From the NCBI RefSeq assembly GCF_001909055.1, contig NZ_LVWI01000002.1, positions 496,001 to 560,000 of the forward strand: DNA of 64,000 nt, given 5' to 3'. Of this stretch, positions 16,427 to 25,003 are shown one piece after another (the stretch's first letter is position 1; the number at the start of each line of letters is the position of its first letter). The position numbers were made by a program, and so were the translations under genes. This DNA is from Paenibacillus helianthi (GTDB lineage Bacteria; Bacillota; Bacilli; Paenibacillales; Paenibacillaceae). Under the pieces are notes generated by a model that searched no databases, was not told the origin of the DNA, and was given only the letters and a program-made list of their open reading frames with translations.

Positions 16427-18094
16427 TTAAGGCTGCAGCTGTACCCGTGTCTCTTTATCCGGATCGTCCGTCGTGTAGAAGTACATATAGACAGAAGCCT
16501 CAGTCCCTTTGAAATTCTTATAGACATCAATCGCTTTATTATTTCCGTCTTCTCTAAAGTTAGTGGTTACAGGTTTGCCTAGCGGATCGTTGTATTTCCC
16601 CCCCATATTGGTCTGGTTGATCCCGCCAAAATGAGGGTCGTCACTGCCAGTTTCAATGTACAGGTCTTTTCCCTGCATGTAATACGTCCACTCCACAGGA
16701 TAACCGCCAACATCGCGGATCAAGGTCTGTTTCTCAGTGGATATATTCTTTAAAAGTGTCGGAGCTTTATCTTCGGTATGAATCGTCACTTTATATTTTC
16801 CAACAAAAGTGATCGGTGTGCCCTCGTCAACCAACAGTCCTGCAGGACGCTCAAAACGAATCGTGATCAGATTAGGATCCTCTGTGGAGTATCCATAGTA
16901 AAAGCCACTTTTAAGTGTTCTGCCATCCACCAGCAGGAAGGATTTCTTATAGGGCATCTGCTCCTGAGCACCATTCCCTTTATATCTTATGGAAAGACGG
17001 ATCTGTGTAGGAGTAATCACCATTTTCTCTATCGTGTTGCTGGTATCTCCAGGCTCCACCGGTACATCCAGCTTCTTAATAATCGTTCCACTCTCCATCT
17101 GCTTTTTGCTTAATTCCAGCTCAAAGGACCACGGCCCGGGAATGCTGCGCTCCTGCTTCCAGTATTGCAGCTTAAAGCGGGTTTGTCCTGGGGTAATTTC
17201 ATCCGCCTTTAAAAAATGCTTCAATTTGTATTCCCCATGATCGCCCGGCTCACCGAAGGTGCCTCCAGGCAGCTCTTTCACCATAGTTGTACCGTTGTAT
17301 GCGGCAATCTGCGGATAGACCCAAGCTTTGGCCAACGGATCATCGAAGGTAACTTCCCCTAAGAGCAGCAGTTTATCCTTGTTTTGAACCAACGGCTGAA
17401 CATCTATTTTTCTCATGCCTTCCCGGCCGATGTTAAAGCTCTGCACTTCCGGTGATGCGGGATTCAAGGGAAGCTCCTTGGACTGCACTGTCTTCAAATC
17501 AATTGCGTCTGCAGTTAAAATAATCTTCGCTGTATCCTGACCCGGTGTCCAATCACTCTCAAAATAACCGTTATACCGCTGATTTTCCTCATCCCACTGC
17601 TCGTAGTTATATTCACCTTCCTTGTAGCTGCTATTCGTTCCCTTTAAGGTCATACCCTTCACATTCCAGAAATCGGTTTCTCTATGCTTCCCAACATCTA
17701 GACTATAAAGTATGACCGTTCGGTTCTCATCCACAATGGCTGTCTGAAGCGTAAGCGTCACCCCATCCTTGGTTATGGATTGGCCCAAATGCTGTCCAAG
17801 GTTCTGATCTAATGCCGCCTGAATCCCCTCATTGCTGCGTAAAAGGTTACCCCAATCATAGTGAATCGCCGCATATACAGGAGCCGCAGCCACAAGCACA
17901 CTAAGCGAAACTACAGCAGCAATTTTGCTCCAGCTTCTTGGACGGCGGGGAATAGCAGAAGCTCTGCCTGCCTGTAACCAGGAGGAGTCGCTTTCTGCTT
18001 GCTCTATGTGTGTCCACATCTCATCGAAATCAGGATAAGTTATGGCTTGGTCTTCATTTAATTGACGCTTGAGTGCATCTTCCAGTTGCTTCAT
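16427..18094 (-). CDS. DUF4179-type membrane protein, probable anti-sigma factor
   Basis: The 555-residue protein has a short cytoplasmic N-terminus (about residues 1-55), one membrane span near WSKIAAVVSLSVLVAAAPVYA, and a large extracellular part. The segment after the span (YDWGNLLRSNEGIQAALDQNLG, then ITKDGVTLTLQTAIVDENRTVILYS) is typical of DUF4179. This type of gene routinely follows an ECF sigma gene and acts as its membrane-bound inhibitor; that role is inferred here. It overlaps the sigma gene by 41 bases. The ATG at 18092-18094 is preceded by AAGGAG at six bases. There is no zinc-binding ZAS motif in the N-terminus. The signal sensed is unknown. Confidence 0.75.
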   Translation of the reverse strand: MKQLEDALKRQLNEDQAITYPDFDEMWTHIEQAESDSSWLQAGRASAIPRRPRSWSKIAAVVSLSVLVAAAPVYAAIHYDWGNLLRSNEGIQAALDQNLGQHLGQSITKDGVTLTLQTAIVDENRTVILYSLDVGKHRETDFWNVKGMTLKGTNSSYKEGEYNYEQWDEENQRYNGYFESDWTPGQDTAKIILTADAIDLKTVQSKELPLNPASPEVQSFNIGREGMRKIDVQPLVQNKDKLLLLGEVTFDDPLAKAWVYPQIAAYNGTTMVKELPGGTFGEPGDHGEYKLKHFLKADEITPGQTRFKLQYWKQERSIPGPWSFELELSKKQMESGTIIKKLDVPVEPGDTSNTIEKMVITPTQIRLSIRYKGNGAQEQMPYKKSFLLVDGRTLKSGFYYGYSTEDPNLITIRFERPAGLLVDEGTPITFVGKYKVTIHTEDKAPTLLKNISTEKQTLIRDVGGYPVEWTYYMQGKDLYIETGSDDPHFGGINQTNMGGKYNDPLGKPVTTNFREDGNNKAIDVYKNFKGTEASVYMYFYTTDDPDKETRVQLQP

Positions 18095-18617
18095 AAGGTT
18101 CTCCTTTCCACGCCTCTTCCGGCATTCCAGCTTCCAGCAGCACGTTCTTCATCAGCTTCAGGCCCTTGTGCAGTCTTGATTTGGTTGTTCCGAGCGGAAT
18201 GGACAGCGCCTCCGACACTTCAGCCAGGCTGAAGTCGTGCATGTACCTCAAGGTCAGCACCGCCCGGATCTTCACAGGAAGCCGAGAGAGATGAACCACC
18301 CACTCCTGCGAGGTTTCTTTTTGCTCGATCAGCCCTTCTACTGATTTCGCCATACCTCTTCCCTGAAACAGATGAAGATTGTCCGCCAACTTGTGCTGCA
18401 GGCTGCGCCTGCGCTTCAGATGATTCAGGCAGGCATTCACCGTGATTTTCATGATCCAGGTTTTGAGATAATCAATACTCTGCCAATTGCTGCGAAAAAC
18501 CGTAATAAAAACCTCCTGGCACAGGTCCTCAGCATCCGCCGCATCATGCACCATGTAATAGCAGGTCCGGTACACATCCTTATTGTAGGTTTCGAACACT
18601 TCCCGGTTGCTCTCCAA
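18054..18617 (-). CDS. ECF-type RNA polymerase sigma factor
   Basis: A 187-residue sigma-70 family protein with only regions 2 and 4. Region 2 reads DAEDLCQEVFITVF and SIDYLKTWIMKITVNACLNHLKRR. Region 4 reads LPVKIRAVLTLRYMHDFSLAE and ALSIPLGTTKSRLHKGLK, a helix-turn-helix for the -35 element. The start is TTG (18615-18617) with AAAGGAGG eight bases upstream; the nearby ATG is out of frame. The gene overlaps the DUF4179 gene downstream. Upstream, on the minus strand, GTGAACCTTTT resembles an ECF -35 element, so autoregulation is possible, though no convincing -10 was seen. Confidence 0.9.
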   Translation of the reverse strand: MESNREVFETYNKDVYRTCYYMVHDAADAEDLCQEVFITVFRSNWQSIDYLKTWIMKITVNACLNHLKRRRSLQHKLADNLHLFQGRGMAKSVEGLIEQKETSQEWVVHLSRLPVKIRAVLTLRYMHDFSLAEVSEALSIPLGTTKSRLHKGLKLMKNVLLEAGMPEEAWKGEPYEATGRCTQASIK

Positions 18618-18693
18618 CTCATGCGCCTCCTTTCTTCTTACCCTATGTATTCAACAAACCAGCCCCGTAAAAGGTTCACTTCTGGAGTATTAA

Positions 18694-18738
18694 TCAAAAA
18701 AAACAGCATGGACCTCTTTCATTAAAAGGTCCATGCTG
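18694..18738 (-). terminator. Terminator of the PAS chemoreceptor gene
   Basis: CAGCATGGACCT (18704-18715) pairs perfectly with AGGTCCATGCTG (18727-18738). A run of seven T follows on the minus strand. It lies 18 bases past the stop codon at 18756. Confidence 0.9.
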
Positions 18739-18755
18739 CTTATATAGTACTCCGG

Positions 18756-19667
18756 TCAGATAATATTCAGCACTTCACGGGCTTGGGTATCCAGTTCCTG
18801 CGCTGAGGTGGCGATCCCTGTGAACTCCTGCAGGGCGACCTCAACCTGCCGCTGGCTTTCTTCTACACTATTTTGAACCTGATCTATTCCTGAGGACATT
18901 CTGCCAATCTCCTCTGTAATGCCTTTTACGCTGTCACGTACCTCAGTGATAGAATCCTGAACCATAGCCGACAGCTTCCGGACTTCTTTGGCCACCACAT
19001 CGAACCCGCGCCCGAATTCACCGGCGTGTGCAGCTTCAATTGCCGCGTTAAGCGCGAGCAGATGGGTCTGCGAGGCAATATCCCGGATCGTCTGCACCAC
19101 ACCTTGAATTTCTCCAGCTTTATGTTGCAGATTGACCAGCGTCACGGTATTCTCACTCGAGACTCCGGCGATTTTGTCAATGCTCAGCAGCAGCTCCTGG
19201 CTCCGCTCAATCCCTTTTTCTGCACGCTGATTCAGACTGTCGGCCATCTCCTGCATTCGCTCCACTACATCGCTAATGTTGATTTGCCTAGAGGTAATAT
19301 TAGTTGCGACCTTGGTCACACCGATGACCAGTTTGTCTGTCTCATCAAAAATAGGCATATACGTAGCCTCCAGCCATACCGGATTGCCCTCGGAGTCCAT
19401 CCGTTCGATTTTATCCTGAAAGCTCTTGCCGGAGAGTAAATCCTGCCAGAACATTTCATAATCCGGACTATTCACGAATTCAGGAAAACAAAATTCACGG
19501 TGCTGCATTCCGTACATATCCTGTGATCTGTACTTCATTGAGTTGGCGAAAACCTCATTGACATAGGCCACTTTGCGCTCAAGATTAAAGCGGATCAAGG
19601 CGAGGTTTTTTTCCAAAGCTCTAATAACGAGGGCATCTGTAACTTCCTGGGCCGATACATTCTCCAT
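18756..19667 (-). CDS. Cytoplasmic PAS-domain methyl-accepting chemotaxis protein
   Basis: A 303-residue soluble signalling protein. The N-terminal PAS domain (about residues 15-130) includes [35 protein letters not shown] and a PAC-like end [12 protein letters not shown]. The C-terminal half is a chemoreceptor signalling domain with the hairpin tip [18 protein letters not shown] and [12 protein letters not shown]. No transmembrane segment is present, so it would sense an internal signal such as redox or a bound cofactor, and signal to CheA/CheW. It resembles Aer-like or PAS-containing bacillary receptors. I chose ATG 19665-19667 (GGGGAGA upstream) over a GTG seven codons earlier. Confidence 0.87.
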   Translation of the reverse strand: MENVSAQEVTDALVIRALEKNLALIRFNLERKVAYVNEVFANSMKYRSQDMYGMQHREFCFPEFVNSPDYEMFWQDLLSGKSFQDKIERMDSEGNPVWLEATYMPIFDETDKLVIGVTKVATNITSRQINISDVVERMQEMADSLNQRAEKGIERSQELLLSIDKIAGVSSENTVTLVNLQHKAGEIQGVVQTIRDIASQTHLLALNAAIEAAHAGEFGRGFDVVAKEVRKLSAMVQDSITEVRDSVKGITEEIGRMSSGIDQVQNSVEESQRQVEVALQEFTGIATSAQELDTQAREVLNII

Positions 19668-19830
19668 AATGACTTCTCCCCGTAACACTCAAATTTATGA
19701 TCCTGCGAACTTCAAATTTTCACTTTATCCCTTTTTCATATTAACGGTTAAATCAGAGCTTTGGATTACAAAAATGAAGAAATTGTTCCATAAATCGTTA
19801 CGGTAAAAAAACAATTTTATACTTCCTCCA

Positions 19831-19870
19831 CAAAAAACAAAAAAACCGCAGACTTTTTGCCGGCGGTTTT
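19831..19870 (-). terminator. Terminator of the DUF2935 gene
   Basis: AAAACCGC (19842-19849) pairs with GCGGTTTT (19863-19870). On the minus strand a long T-rich run follows. It is 30 bases past the stop at 19901. Confidence 0.8.
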
Positions 19871-19900
19871 GAGCCTTTGCAGCTAATTTCATTCGGAATA

Positions 19901-20716
19901 TTAATGCAGGATTTCCCGTTTGTTCACTTTAACACCGGATAACGATTGATCAAACATATCGAGAATAAAGAGAAAGCGTTCTGCTTCACGGAATACATGA
20001 TCCGCCAGTAAAGGGTGAATGATGCTTTTGATCCGGCATTCATCGATTAGATCACGTGCGGTTTTCTTGAAATCACGCAATGATTTTACAGATACCCGAT
20101 TTTCGTCCACGAACTGGCTGAGGAGCGGAGGTGTTTGAGATTGCGGTCGCATGTGGCTCAAATCCATGGCCTGAAACAGTAGCTTATCAAAATCATTACT
20201 GAATTCCCGTGCTTGATCGACCAGTTTCCGTTCTGATGGGTCCAGCAAATGACCAATGAATTTGGCATGATCGGCCATGATCTTCAGGAAAAAGACATTC
20301 TCATCAATTATGGCATCAGGCAGCGGTTCGAGTCTTCCCGAATTCAGCTCCTCCAAGCGGTTTCTGAAATAATTAGCCTCCCGGCTAACATGATCCACCA
20401 GTAAAGGAAAATTCGTTTGTCCCGGGAGCTTGCATTGCAGGATCAGGCCCAGCACCTTTCTTTTGAACGCCCAGATATTGGTCGCCGCAATACGAACCTC
20501 CGTATTAAAAGCCTGAATGGTGTGGGGATCAACCCCAATCTGGAATTCATAGGACCTGCGCTCGATCTCCTCAAAAATAGCGTAAAACTGGTTGGCTTCA
20601 TTCTTGAGCTGCGTATCCTCAGCCCTAAACCCCAAACCCAAAAAAAAGGAATGCTCCTTCATGATCCTGGACCAAAAACGTATTTCATCTAGCGACCGGG
20701 CCACAAATTCATCCAA
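19901..20716 (-). CDS. DUF2935 domain protein (helical, ferritin-like)
   Basis: The 271-residue product matches DUF2935, a Bacillales family built of two related four-helix halves. The repeat is visible: EIRFWSRIMKEHSFFLGLGF in the first half and ENVFFLKIMADHAKFIGHLL in the second, each with an M-x-[ED]-H pattern. VDHVSREANYFRNRLE and ADHVFREAERFLFILD repeat a second H-x-x-[SR]-E pattern. The conserved His and Glu suggest a metal site, as reported for a structural homologue, but no activity is established. The start is TTG (20714-20716) with GGAGG eight bases upstream. It appears to be a single-gene unit. Confidence 0.82.
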   Translation of the reverse strand: MDEFVARSLDEIRFWSRIMKEHSFFLGLGFRAEDTQLKNEANQFYAIFEEIERRSYEFQIGVDPHTIQAFNTEVRIAATNIWAFKRKVLGLILQCKLPGQTNFPLLVDHVSREANYFRNRLEELNSGRLEPLPDAIIDENVFFLKIMADHAKFIGHLLDPSERKLVDQAREFSNDFDKLLFQAMDLSHMRPQSQTPPLLSQFVDENRVSVKSLRDFKKTARDLIDECRIKSIIHPLLADHVFREAERFLFILDMFDQSLSGVKVNKREILH

Positions 20717-20852
20717 TGGCTATTCCTCCCTTGCATAAATGGAATCATCTACAGTTATGCATATGGAGTTTGGTTGTCCTCTATGATGGTTGTTACCTAA
20801 CAATTATTGCCAAAATAGGCTCCCGCTCAAATATACAGCTTATCGGCAGCAA

Positions 20853-21491
20853 CTATTGACGAACCAGCGGCAAAAAAATATCATCCACGATCTCCAAAAT
20901 CGTTGAATCCGATACCGGTTCATGGGTGGTGAGGATTTCATAGCGCAATAAATCAGCAGGAAGAGAAATCACCCGCTCATTGATTTGTTCCAGTCTGACC
21001 TCACCACGCTTCTGCGCGTTTTTTAAAATGTTCTTCATGGCGATGTTCAACTTATCTTCAGTTTTTGGACGCATCAGCTGCGAGGACAGGTCATTGCCGT
21101 GGTACTCCACCATCAGAGCATGCATGGTTTCCGCGCCAATCTTTTGCATGGGCTTCGAGATTCCCTGAAGCAGATTAATCACATCCTTGCGAAGGTCCCC
21201 TGTTGCCGGGGCAAAAATATCCGGTTGGGGCACATGCTTGACGATGGCCGCAACCACAATCTTGACTTTGTTCGGCCAGCGGCGGTATATGGCGGTTTTG
21301 TTTGTTTTTGCCCGTACCGCAATATTCTCCATCGTCAGTTGGGCATATCCAACCTCTTCAAGCTCCTCCCAGGCAGCCTGCAAAATAGCATTCTCCAGGA
21401 CATCGCCACGGCGGCGTGCGCCCTTGGGCTGATCCTCCTCCCCCTTTGATTGCTCAGGTGGAGATAACAGATCATTTTGTGTTTGATCCAT
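20853..21491 (-). CDS. TetR/AcrR family repressor of the adjacent MFS exporter
   Basis: A 212-residue one-component regulator. The N-terminal helix-turn-helix spans about residues 30-75 (AILQAAWEELEEVGYAQLTM, then IAVRAKTNKTAIYRRWPNK). The C-terminal ligand domain reads DLRKDVINLLQGISK onward, of the TetR_C group common next to drug exporters. I chose ATG 21489-21491 because AAGGAA lies five bases upstream; an ATG six codons earlier lacks such a site. It is divergent from the MFS gene at 21618 with a 126-base gap that contains two strong palindromes, so it likely represses both genes until a toxic ligand binds. Confidence 0.9.
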   Translation of the reverse strand: MDQTQNDLLSPPEQSKGEEDQPKGARRRGDVLENAILQAAWEELEEVGYAQLTMENIAVRAKTNKTAIYRRWPNKVKIVVAAIVKHVPQPDIFAPATGDLRKDVINLLQGISKPMQKIGAETMHALMVEYHGNDLSSQLMRPKTEDKLNIAMKNILKNAQKRGEVRLEQINERVISLPADLLRYEILTTHEPVSDSTILEIVDDIFLPLVRQ

Positions 21492-21552
21492 AGCTATTCC
21501 TTCTTTCATATATATTCACCATTTTTTCATTGCATTTCAGGTAAAGATAGTA

Positions 21553-21592
21553 TACCTTATTATCAATAAGGTACGGTACGTACCGTACCTTA
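21553..21592. promoter_or_regulatory. Overlapping palindromic operator between TetR and MFS genes
   Basis: Two inverted repeats share one half-site. The first joins TACCTTATT (21553-21561) to AATAAGGTA (21565-21573). The second is a perfect 26-base palindrome with arms TAAGGTACGGTAC (21567-21579) and GTACCGTACCTTA (21580-21592). The common half-site is TAAGGTA. The site lies between two divergent genes, one of which encodes a TetR regulator. On the minus strand a TATACT hexamer (21549-21554) overlaps the first palindrome and could be the regulator's -10. Confidence 0.8.
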
Positions 21593-21617
21593 AAAGGTGC
21601 GTGGAAGGAGTCTTTAC

Positions 21618-23054
21618 ATGTCAGATATTCAAGCCAAACCTCAAAAAGCACAGATTGAAAAGCTCGATCCTGCTGTACTTAAAGTAGCCCTTGTACTGGT
21701 ATTCGGTGCTCTAGCGCCGCTGTTTGATTCAACGATGGTCAATGTGGCGATAGACACACTCAGATATGATCTGAACAGCACTGTTTCGGTCATTCAATGG
21801 GTAATTACCGGATATATTCTGACCATGGGCATGGCAGTACCGGTTTCCGGCTGGGCTGTCAATCGTTTTGGCGGCAAAAAGGTATATATGTTTGCACTCG
21901 TTGTATTTTTTGCAGGCTCCGTTCTCTGCTCTCTGGCGTGGAATCCTGGCAGTCTGATCGGCTTCAGGCTTCTGCAGGGAGTCGGCGCAGGGATATTGAT
22001 TCCTACCTTGCAAACAGTGCTTGTCCAGACCACGGGTGGCCGAAATCTCGGAAGGGTGATGTCGATTATCAGTGTGCCAACCTTACTGGGCCCCATTCTC
22101 GGTCCTGTCCTGGGCGGAATCATGATTAACGCCTTAAGCTGGCGCTGGATATTCTATGTGAATATTCCCATTACTATAATTGCCCTTTTGCTGGCCTGGC
22201 GGGGAATACCGTCTGACAAGCCGTCCCCAAGCAAACAGTCACTCGACATAGCCGGTCTTCTTCTCTTGTCACCAGCCTTCGCCACGCTCATTTACAGCAT
22301 TGCCCAGATCAGTAATTATGGCGGTTTGAAGGGCAGCCGGGTAATCCTTCCCCTGGTGACAAGTCTCGTCCTTATGACGGCCTTTATCATCTACGCTTTA
22401 CGTACCAAAAAAGCACCGCTGCTTGACCTGCGTCTCTTCAAATCACGCATTTTTTCCGCTTCGAATGCTACAGTGTTCCTTGCAGGCATGGTCATGAACG
22501 GAGCTTTGCTCCTCTTGCCATTATACTATCAGCAGGTACGTGGTGAAAGTGTGCTCTATACGGGTGTACTGCTAATCCCTCAGGGGATTGGCATGCTGCT
22601 GACCAGAAGCTGGATAGGGAGGCTGTCCGACCAAATGGGCTCGCGGATCATCGTGATCCTAAGTCTACTTGTTACAGTAGCGGCAACACTGCCGTTTGCC
22701 TTCGCGGGTCCCGACACCAATCAGCTTCTGCTCTCAGCGGCGCTGCTGGTAAGGGGCGCGGCTCTGAACGGACTCCTGATTCCCGTTATGGTTTCGGCCT
22801 ATAACGGATTACGCAAGGATCAGGTTCCACATGCAAGTATTTCAATACGGATTTTCCAGACCATCGGGGGAGCATTTGGAGCGGCCATACTGGCAACTGT
22901 CATCGCACATCAGCTTTCGGGCCATTCAGCACCAGATGCCCGGACGGTTGCAGACGCATTTCATGCAGCCTTTTGGTGGTCGATTGGATTCACGGTAGCT
23001 GCTTTTATTCCCTCAGTATTCTTGTCAAAAGCTGCAGCAGCAAAGAAAGCCTGA
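21618..23054 (+). CDS. DHA2-family (EmrB/QacA-type) MFS multidrug exporter
   Basis: A 478-residue proton-driven exporter with about fourteen membrane segments. Motifs of the family are visible: LDSTMVNVAID-like LFDSTMVNVAIDTLRYDL after the first segment, WVITGYILTMGMAVPVSGW, RFGGKKVYM (motif A), GFRLLQGVGAGILIPTLQ (motif B) and LLGPILGPVLGGIM (motif C, antiporter signature). The ATG at 21618 has GGAAGGAG seven bases upstream; a GTG at 21597 is in frame but lies within the operator region. Control by the divergent TetR gene is inferred. The drug or metabolite exported is unknown. Confidence 0.92.
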   Translation: MSDIQAKPQKAQIEKLDPAVLKVALVLVFGALAPLFDSTMVNVAIDTLRYDLNSTVSVIQWVITGYILTMGMAVPVSGWAVNRFGGKKVYMFALVVFFAGSVLCSLAWNPGSLIGFRLLQGVGAGILIPTLQTVLVQTTGGRNLGRVMSIISVPTLLGPILGPVLGGIMINALSWRWIFYVNIPITIIALLLAWRGIPSDKPSPSKQSLDIAGLLLLSPAFATLIYSIAQISNYGGLKGSRVILPLVTSLVLMTAFIIYALRTKKAPLLDLRLFKSRIFSASNATVFLAGMVMNGALLLLPLYYQQVRGESVLYTGVLLIPQGIGMLLTRSWIGRLSDQMGSRIIVILSLLVTVAATLPFAFAGPDTNQLLLSAALLVRGAALNGLLIPVMVSAYNGLRKDQVPHASISIRIFQTIGGAFGAAILATVIAHQLSGHSAPDARTVADAFHAAFWWSIGFTVAAFIPSVFLSKAAAAKKA

Positions 23055-23076
23055 CCGATAGCTATGAGTTCTAGTC

Positions 23077-23120
23077 CAAAGAGGGGCCTGCAGCCACAAA
23101 TGGCTGCAGGCCCCTCTTTG
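23077..23120 (+). terminator. Strong terminator after the MFS gene
   Basis: A 20-base-pair perfect stem runs from 23077-23096 to 23101-23120 with a CAAA loop; the arms begin CAAAGAGGGG and end CCCCTCTTTG. The stem itself ends in CTCTTTG, so the U-tract is short. It may act in both directions. Confidence 0.75.
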
Positions 23121-23207
23121 GCAGATTTCCATCAACCAACGTTCTTTATTCCTCCCACTTATAAAAGAAGAAATGGTACACCATCCCATTCCATCCTTCT
23201 GGGACAG

Positions 23208-23582
23208 TTACTTTTTCGAACCATAATCGCCCATTTTAATACCCCAGACAGAATCCTTTTGGAAAGCTGCGGCTTCCCGCAACTCGGGCAATCTCGGGTC
23301 CTGAGGATAGTGCTGCTCCAGGTATGTGACAAAAGCCCGGCGAAAGCCAATCTCCGCCTCCAGCTTGTTGAATTCATTCGGATGCTTATCCATTTCCGCA
23401 AGCGCGCTCTCCCAGCGGCTTACATCAGCGTTCTCCGACTGCCCGCTGCGGATCTTAGCGGTTAGTTCACGCAGCTCTCCGTAAGCCCTTTTTACTTTGG
23501 AAGAGTAGACCTGCTTCTGGTTCAAAAAGGTTAGCAGTGCCACCACCAGAGCCAGCCCGCTCCATAACACGATGTTATCCAT
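23208..23582 (-). CDS. Small membrane-anchored protein of unknown function
   Basis: The 124-residue product starts with one membrane segment (LWSGLALVVALLTFLN) and continues as a charged, helical, probably cytoplasmic domain rich in Glu, Arg and Lys. I do not recognise a named family. The ATG is preceded by GGGGG at a suitable distance, and codon use resembles the neighbours. It is followed by the terminator hairpin at 23077-23120, which may serve both strands. The role is unknown. Confidence 0.7.
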   Translation of the reverse strand: MDNIVLWSGLALVVALLTFLNQKQVYSSKVKRAYGELRELTAKIRSGQSENADVSRWESALAEMDKHPNEFNKLEAEIGFRRAFVTYLEQHYPQDPRLPELREAAAFQKDSVWGIKMGDYGSKK

Positions 23583-23693
23583 AGTAATCCCCCTATTTAC
23601 CCTGTATGCTTAATTATACTACGTATTCCTTGGCGGAAGCAGATACTTCTCTCCCTGCTAGTAATGCTCCTGCCACACTCTCTGCCCTAAACG

Positions 23694-23717
23694 CAAAAAA
23701 CCCCACAGCCGTGGGGT
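23694..23717 (-). terminator. Terminator of the 59-residue gene
   Basis: CCCCAC (23701-23706) pairs with GTGGGG (23711-23716). Six T follow on the minus strand. It lies just past the stop codon at 23740, which supports the small gene as real. Confidence 0.85.
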
Positions 23718-23739
23718 ATCTTCTATAATAACTTAAGGT

Positions 23740-23919
23740 CTATTCCTTCTTCAGAATCTCATGAAGCTGACGTTTGTCAGCCTCCAGTGAGCGGTCCTGC
23801 GCCTCTAGGTCATCCGTGTCTGCTTCTGCCGCAGAATAGACAACATCCTCGGCCTTCGCTTCATAGAGCATTTTCATTTTGTCAGTCTTAGAGAAGATTT
23901 TCGAGTTCTCTCTGTCCAT
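23740..23919 (-). CDS. Conserved-looking 59-residue acidic protein of unknown function
   Basis: A short frame from ATG (23917-23919) to TAG (23740-23742). GGGAGGGGGG lies a few bases upstream and a clean terminator follows, so it is a complete transcription unit. The product begins MDRENSKIFSKTDKMKMLYE and continues with acidic and Lys-rich helical sequence (AEADTDDLEAQDRSLEAD). It has no membrane segment, Cys or known motif. It resembles the many small, soluble, charged proteins of spore formers, but nothing ties it to sporulation. Confidence 0.65.
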   Translation of the reverse strand: MDRENSKIFSKTDKMKMLYEAKAEDVVYSAAEADTDDLEAQDRSLEADKRQLHEILKKE

Positions 23920-23978
23920 TAGAATTCCCCCCTCCCATATAGATTCATCCCTATAAGATTGTATAGAGCCCTAAGGCA

Positions 23979-24350
23979 TCAGAGCATTCCGCCAGCCTCT
24001 TCAATTAAGGACAGCGCCTGATCAAAAACCTCTGAATCAAGCACAACCGTCAGCAAAATATCTCGGCCTGTCGGCCCTCCCTCTCCGCCATGACTCATCC
24101 CGCTGGCACTTGAATCCGCTGCCGCCAAAATTCCGGCAGAATGACTATCCAGCGTGGAATTAAGCGTCATGGTTGCCAGACTTGGAATATCCCCCGTCAA
24201 CGGATTATTTCCTGAATATCGGGCGCCTCCCGGATATTTGCTGAACCGGTCTATCGACATATCAATAACCCGGAGGGATTGCAGCTTACGGGAGACTGCC
24301 TCTGCAGCTTCAGGACTTTTAAAATAAGCCAGTATATTTTTTTCGGACAT
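23979..24350 (-). CDS. Conserved hypothetical protein (123 residues)
   Basis: The start, MSEKNILAYFKSPEAAEAVSRKLQ, and the end, LLTVVLDSEVFDQALSLIEE, each form a beta-alpha unit, with a Gly/Ser-rich loop between them (SSASGMSHGGEGG). This resembles small bacillary proteins of the heat-induced YflT or general-stress kind, with a ferredoxin-like half, but I cannot assign a family. The start is ATG 24348-24350 with AGGCAGGG upstream. No gene downstream on this strand overlaps it; the small gene at 23740 follows after about 60 bases. Confidence 0.65.
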   Translation of the reverse strand: MSEKNILAYFKSPEAAEAVSRKLQSLRVIDMSIDRFSKYPGGARYSGNNPLTGDIPSLATMTLNSTLDSHSAGILAAADSSASGMSHGGEGGPTGRDILLTVVLDSEVFDQALSLIEEAGGML

Positions 24351-25003
24351 CTATATCCCTGCCTTCCTGGAATGCCACACGCCATGTGTACCATTCTATT
24401 TTGGTTTCAGGGGGAGAAATTTATGCGTAACCTATCAAAAGTGGCATTGCCTTATAACCTTTCTGCATTTCCTACAAAAAAACTAGGATTTAGGGGACAT
24501 CTCCATATTTTTTCCTTAATATGGTACAAAAGTAGTATATAACATCCCCCTGCTTAACTGTAAAATATACTTAATTTTATACATCCTGGTGCCTTACTTT
24601 ACCGAAAAGAAACAAACCGCCAAAAGGAGAGGATAAATCACTAGAATTTAGGTTTTACACATTGATGGTATACCTTCTTACAGTCATTTACATGTTATGT
24701 TCTCTAACGCAATTCAAGGTTTGTATATTTTTCCTGGAGATATATCCAAGTTTTTCTGATTTGCTATTTCCATTATAAGGATGACCATGTCACATTTCAC
24801 ATCATCAAAAACGGTTTCATCTCAAAACTTCATAAATTTTATGTGGATTTTACATTTTACCGGTGGTAAAATCTTCTTAATATTTTTCCTACTAATCTAG
24901 ACGGAAATAAAAGGGATCAATAGAAAAGGAGAATCCGCACTGACTGTCTGAAGCAGGAGAGATGTGAGCCAGAATTAACAACATAACTTGGAGGGGATTA
25001 CAT
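24351..25003. other. 653-base AT-rich gap upstream of the subtilase, with one operator-like palindrome
   Basis: The gap is markedly more AT-rich than its surroundings. It contains TTTTACC (24855-24861) and GGTAAAA (24865-24871), a 7-base inverted repeat with a 3-base centre, about 135 bases before the protease start. A 39-codon frame at 24423-24542 has GGGGGAG upstream, but its product is not convincing. No RNA gene, repeat or other coding region was recognised. Confidence 0.45.

Noticed and set aside
24423..24542. A 39-codon frame with a good ribosome binding site
   Set aside because: The product (MRNLSKVALPYNLSAFPTKK at its start) has no recognisable character, and it lies in an AT-rich gap where such frames arise by chance.
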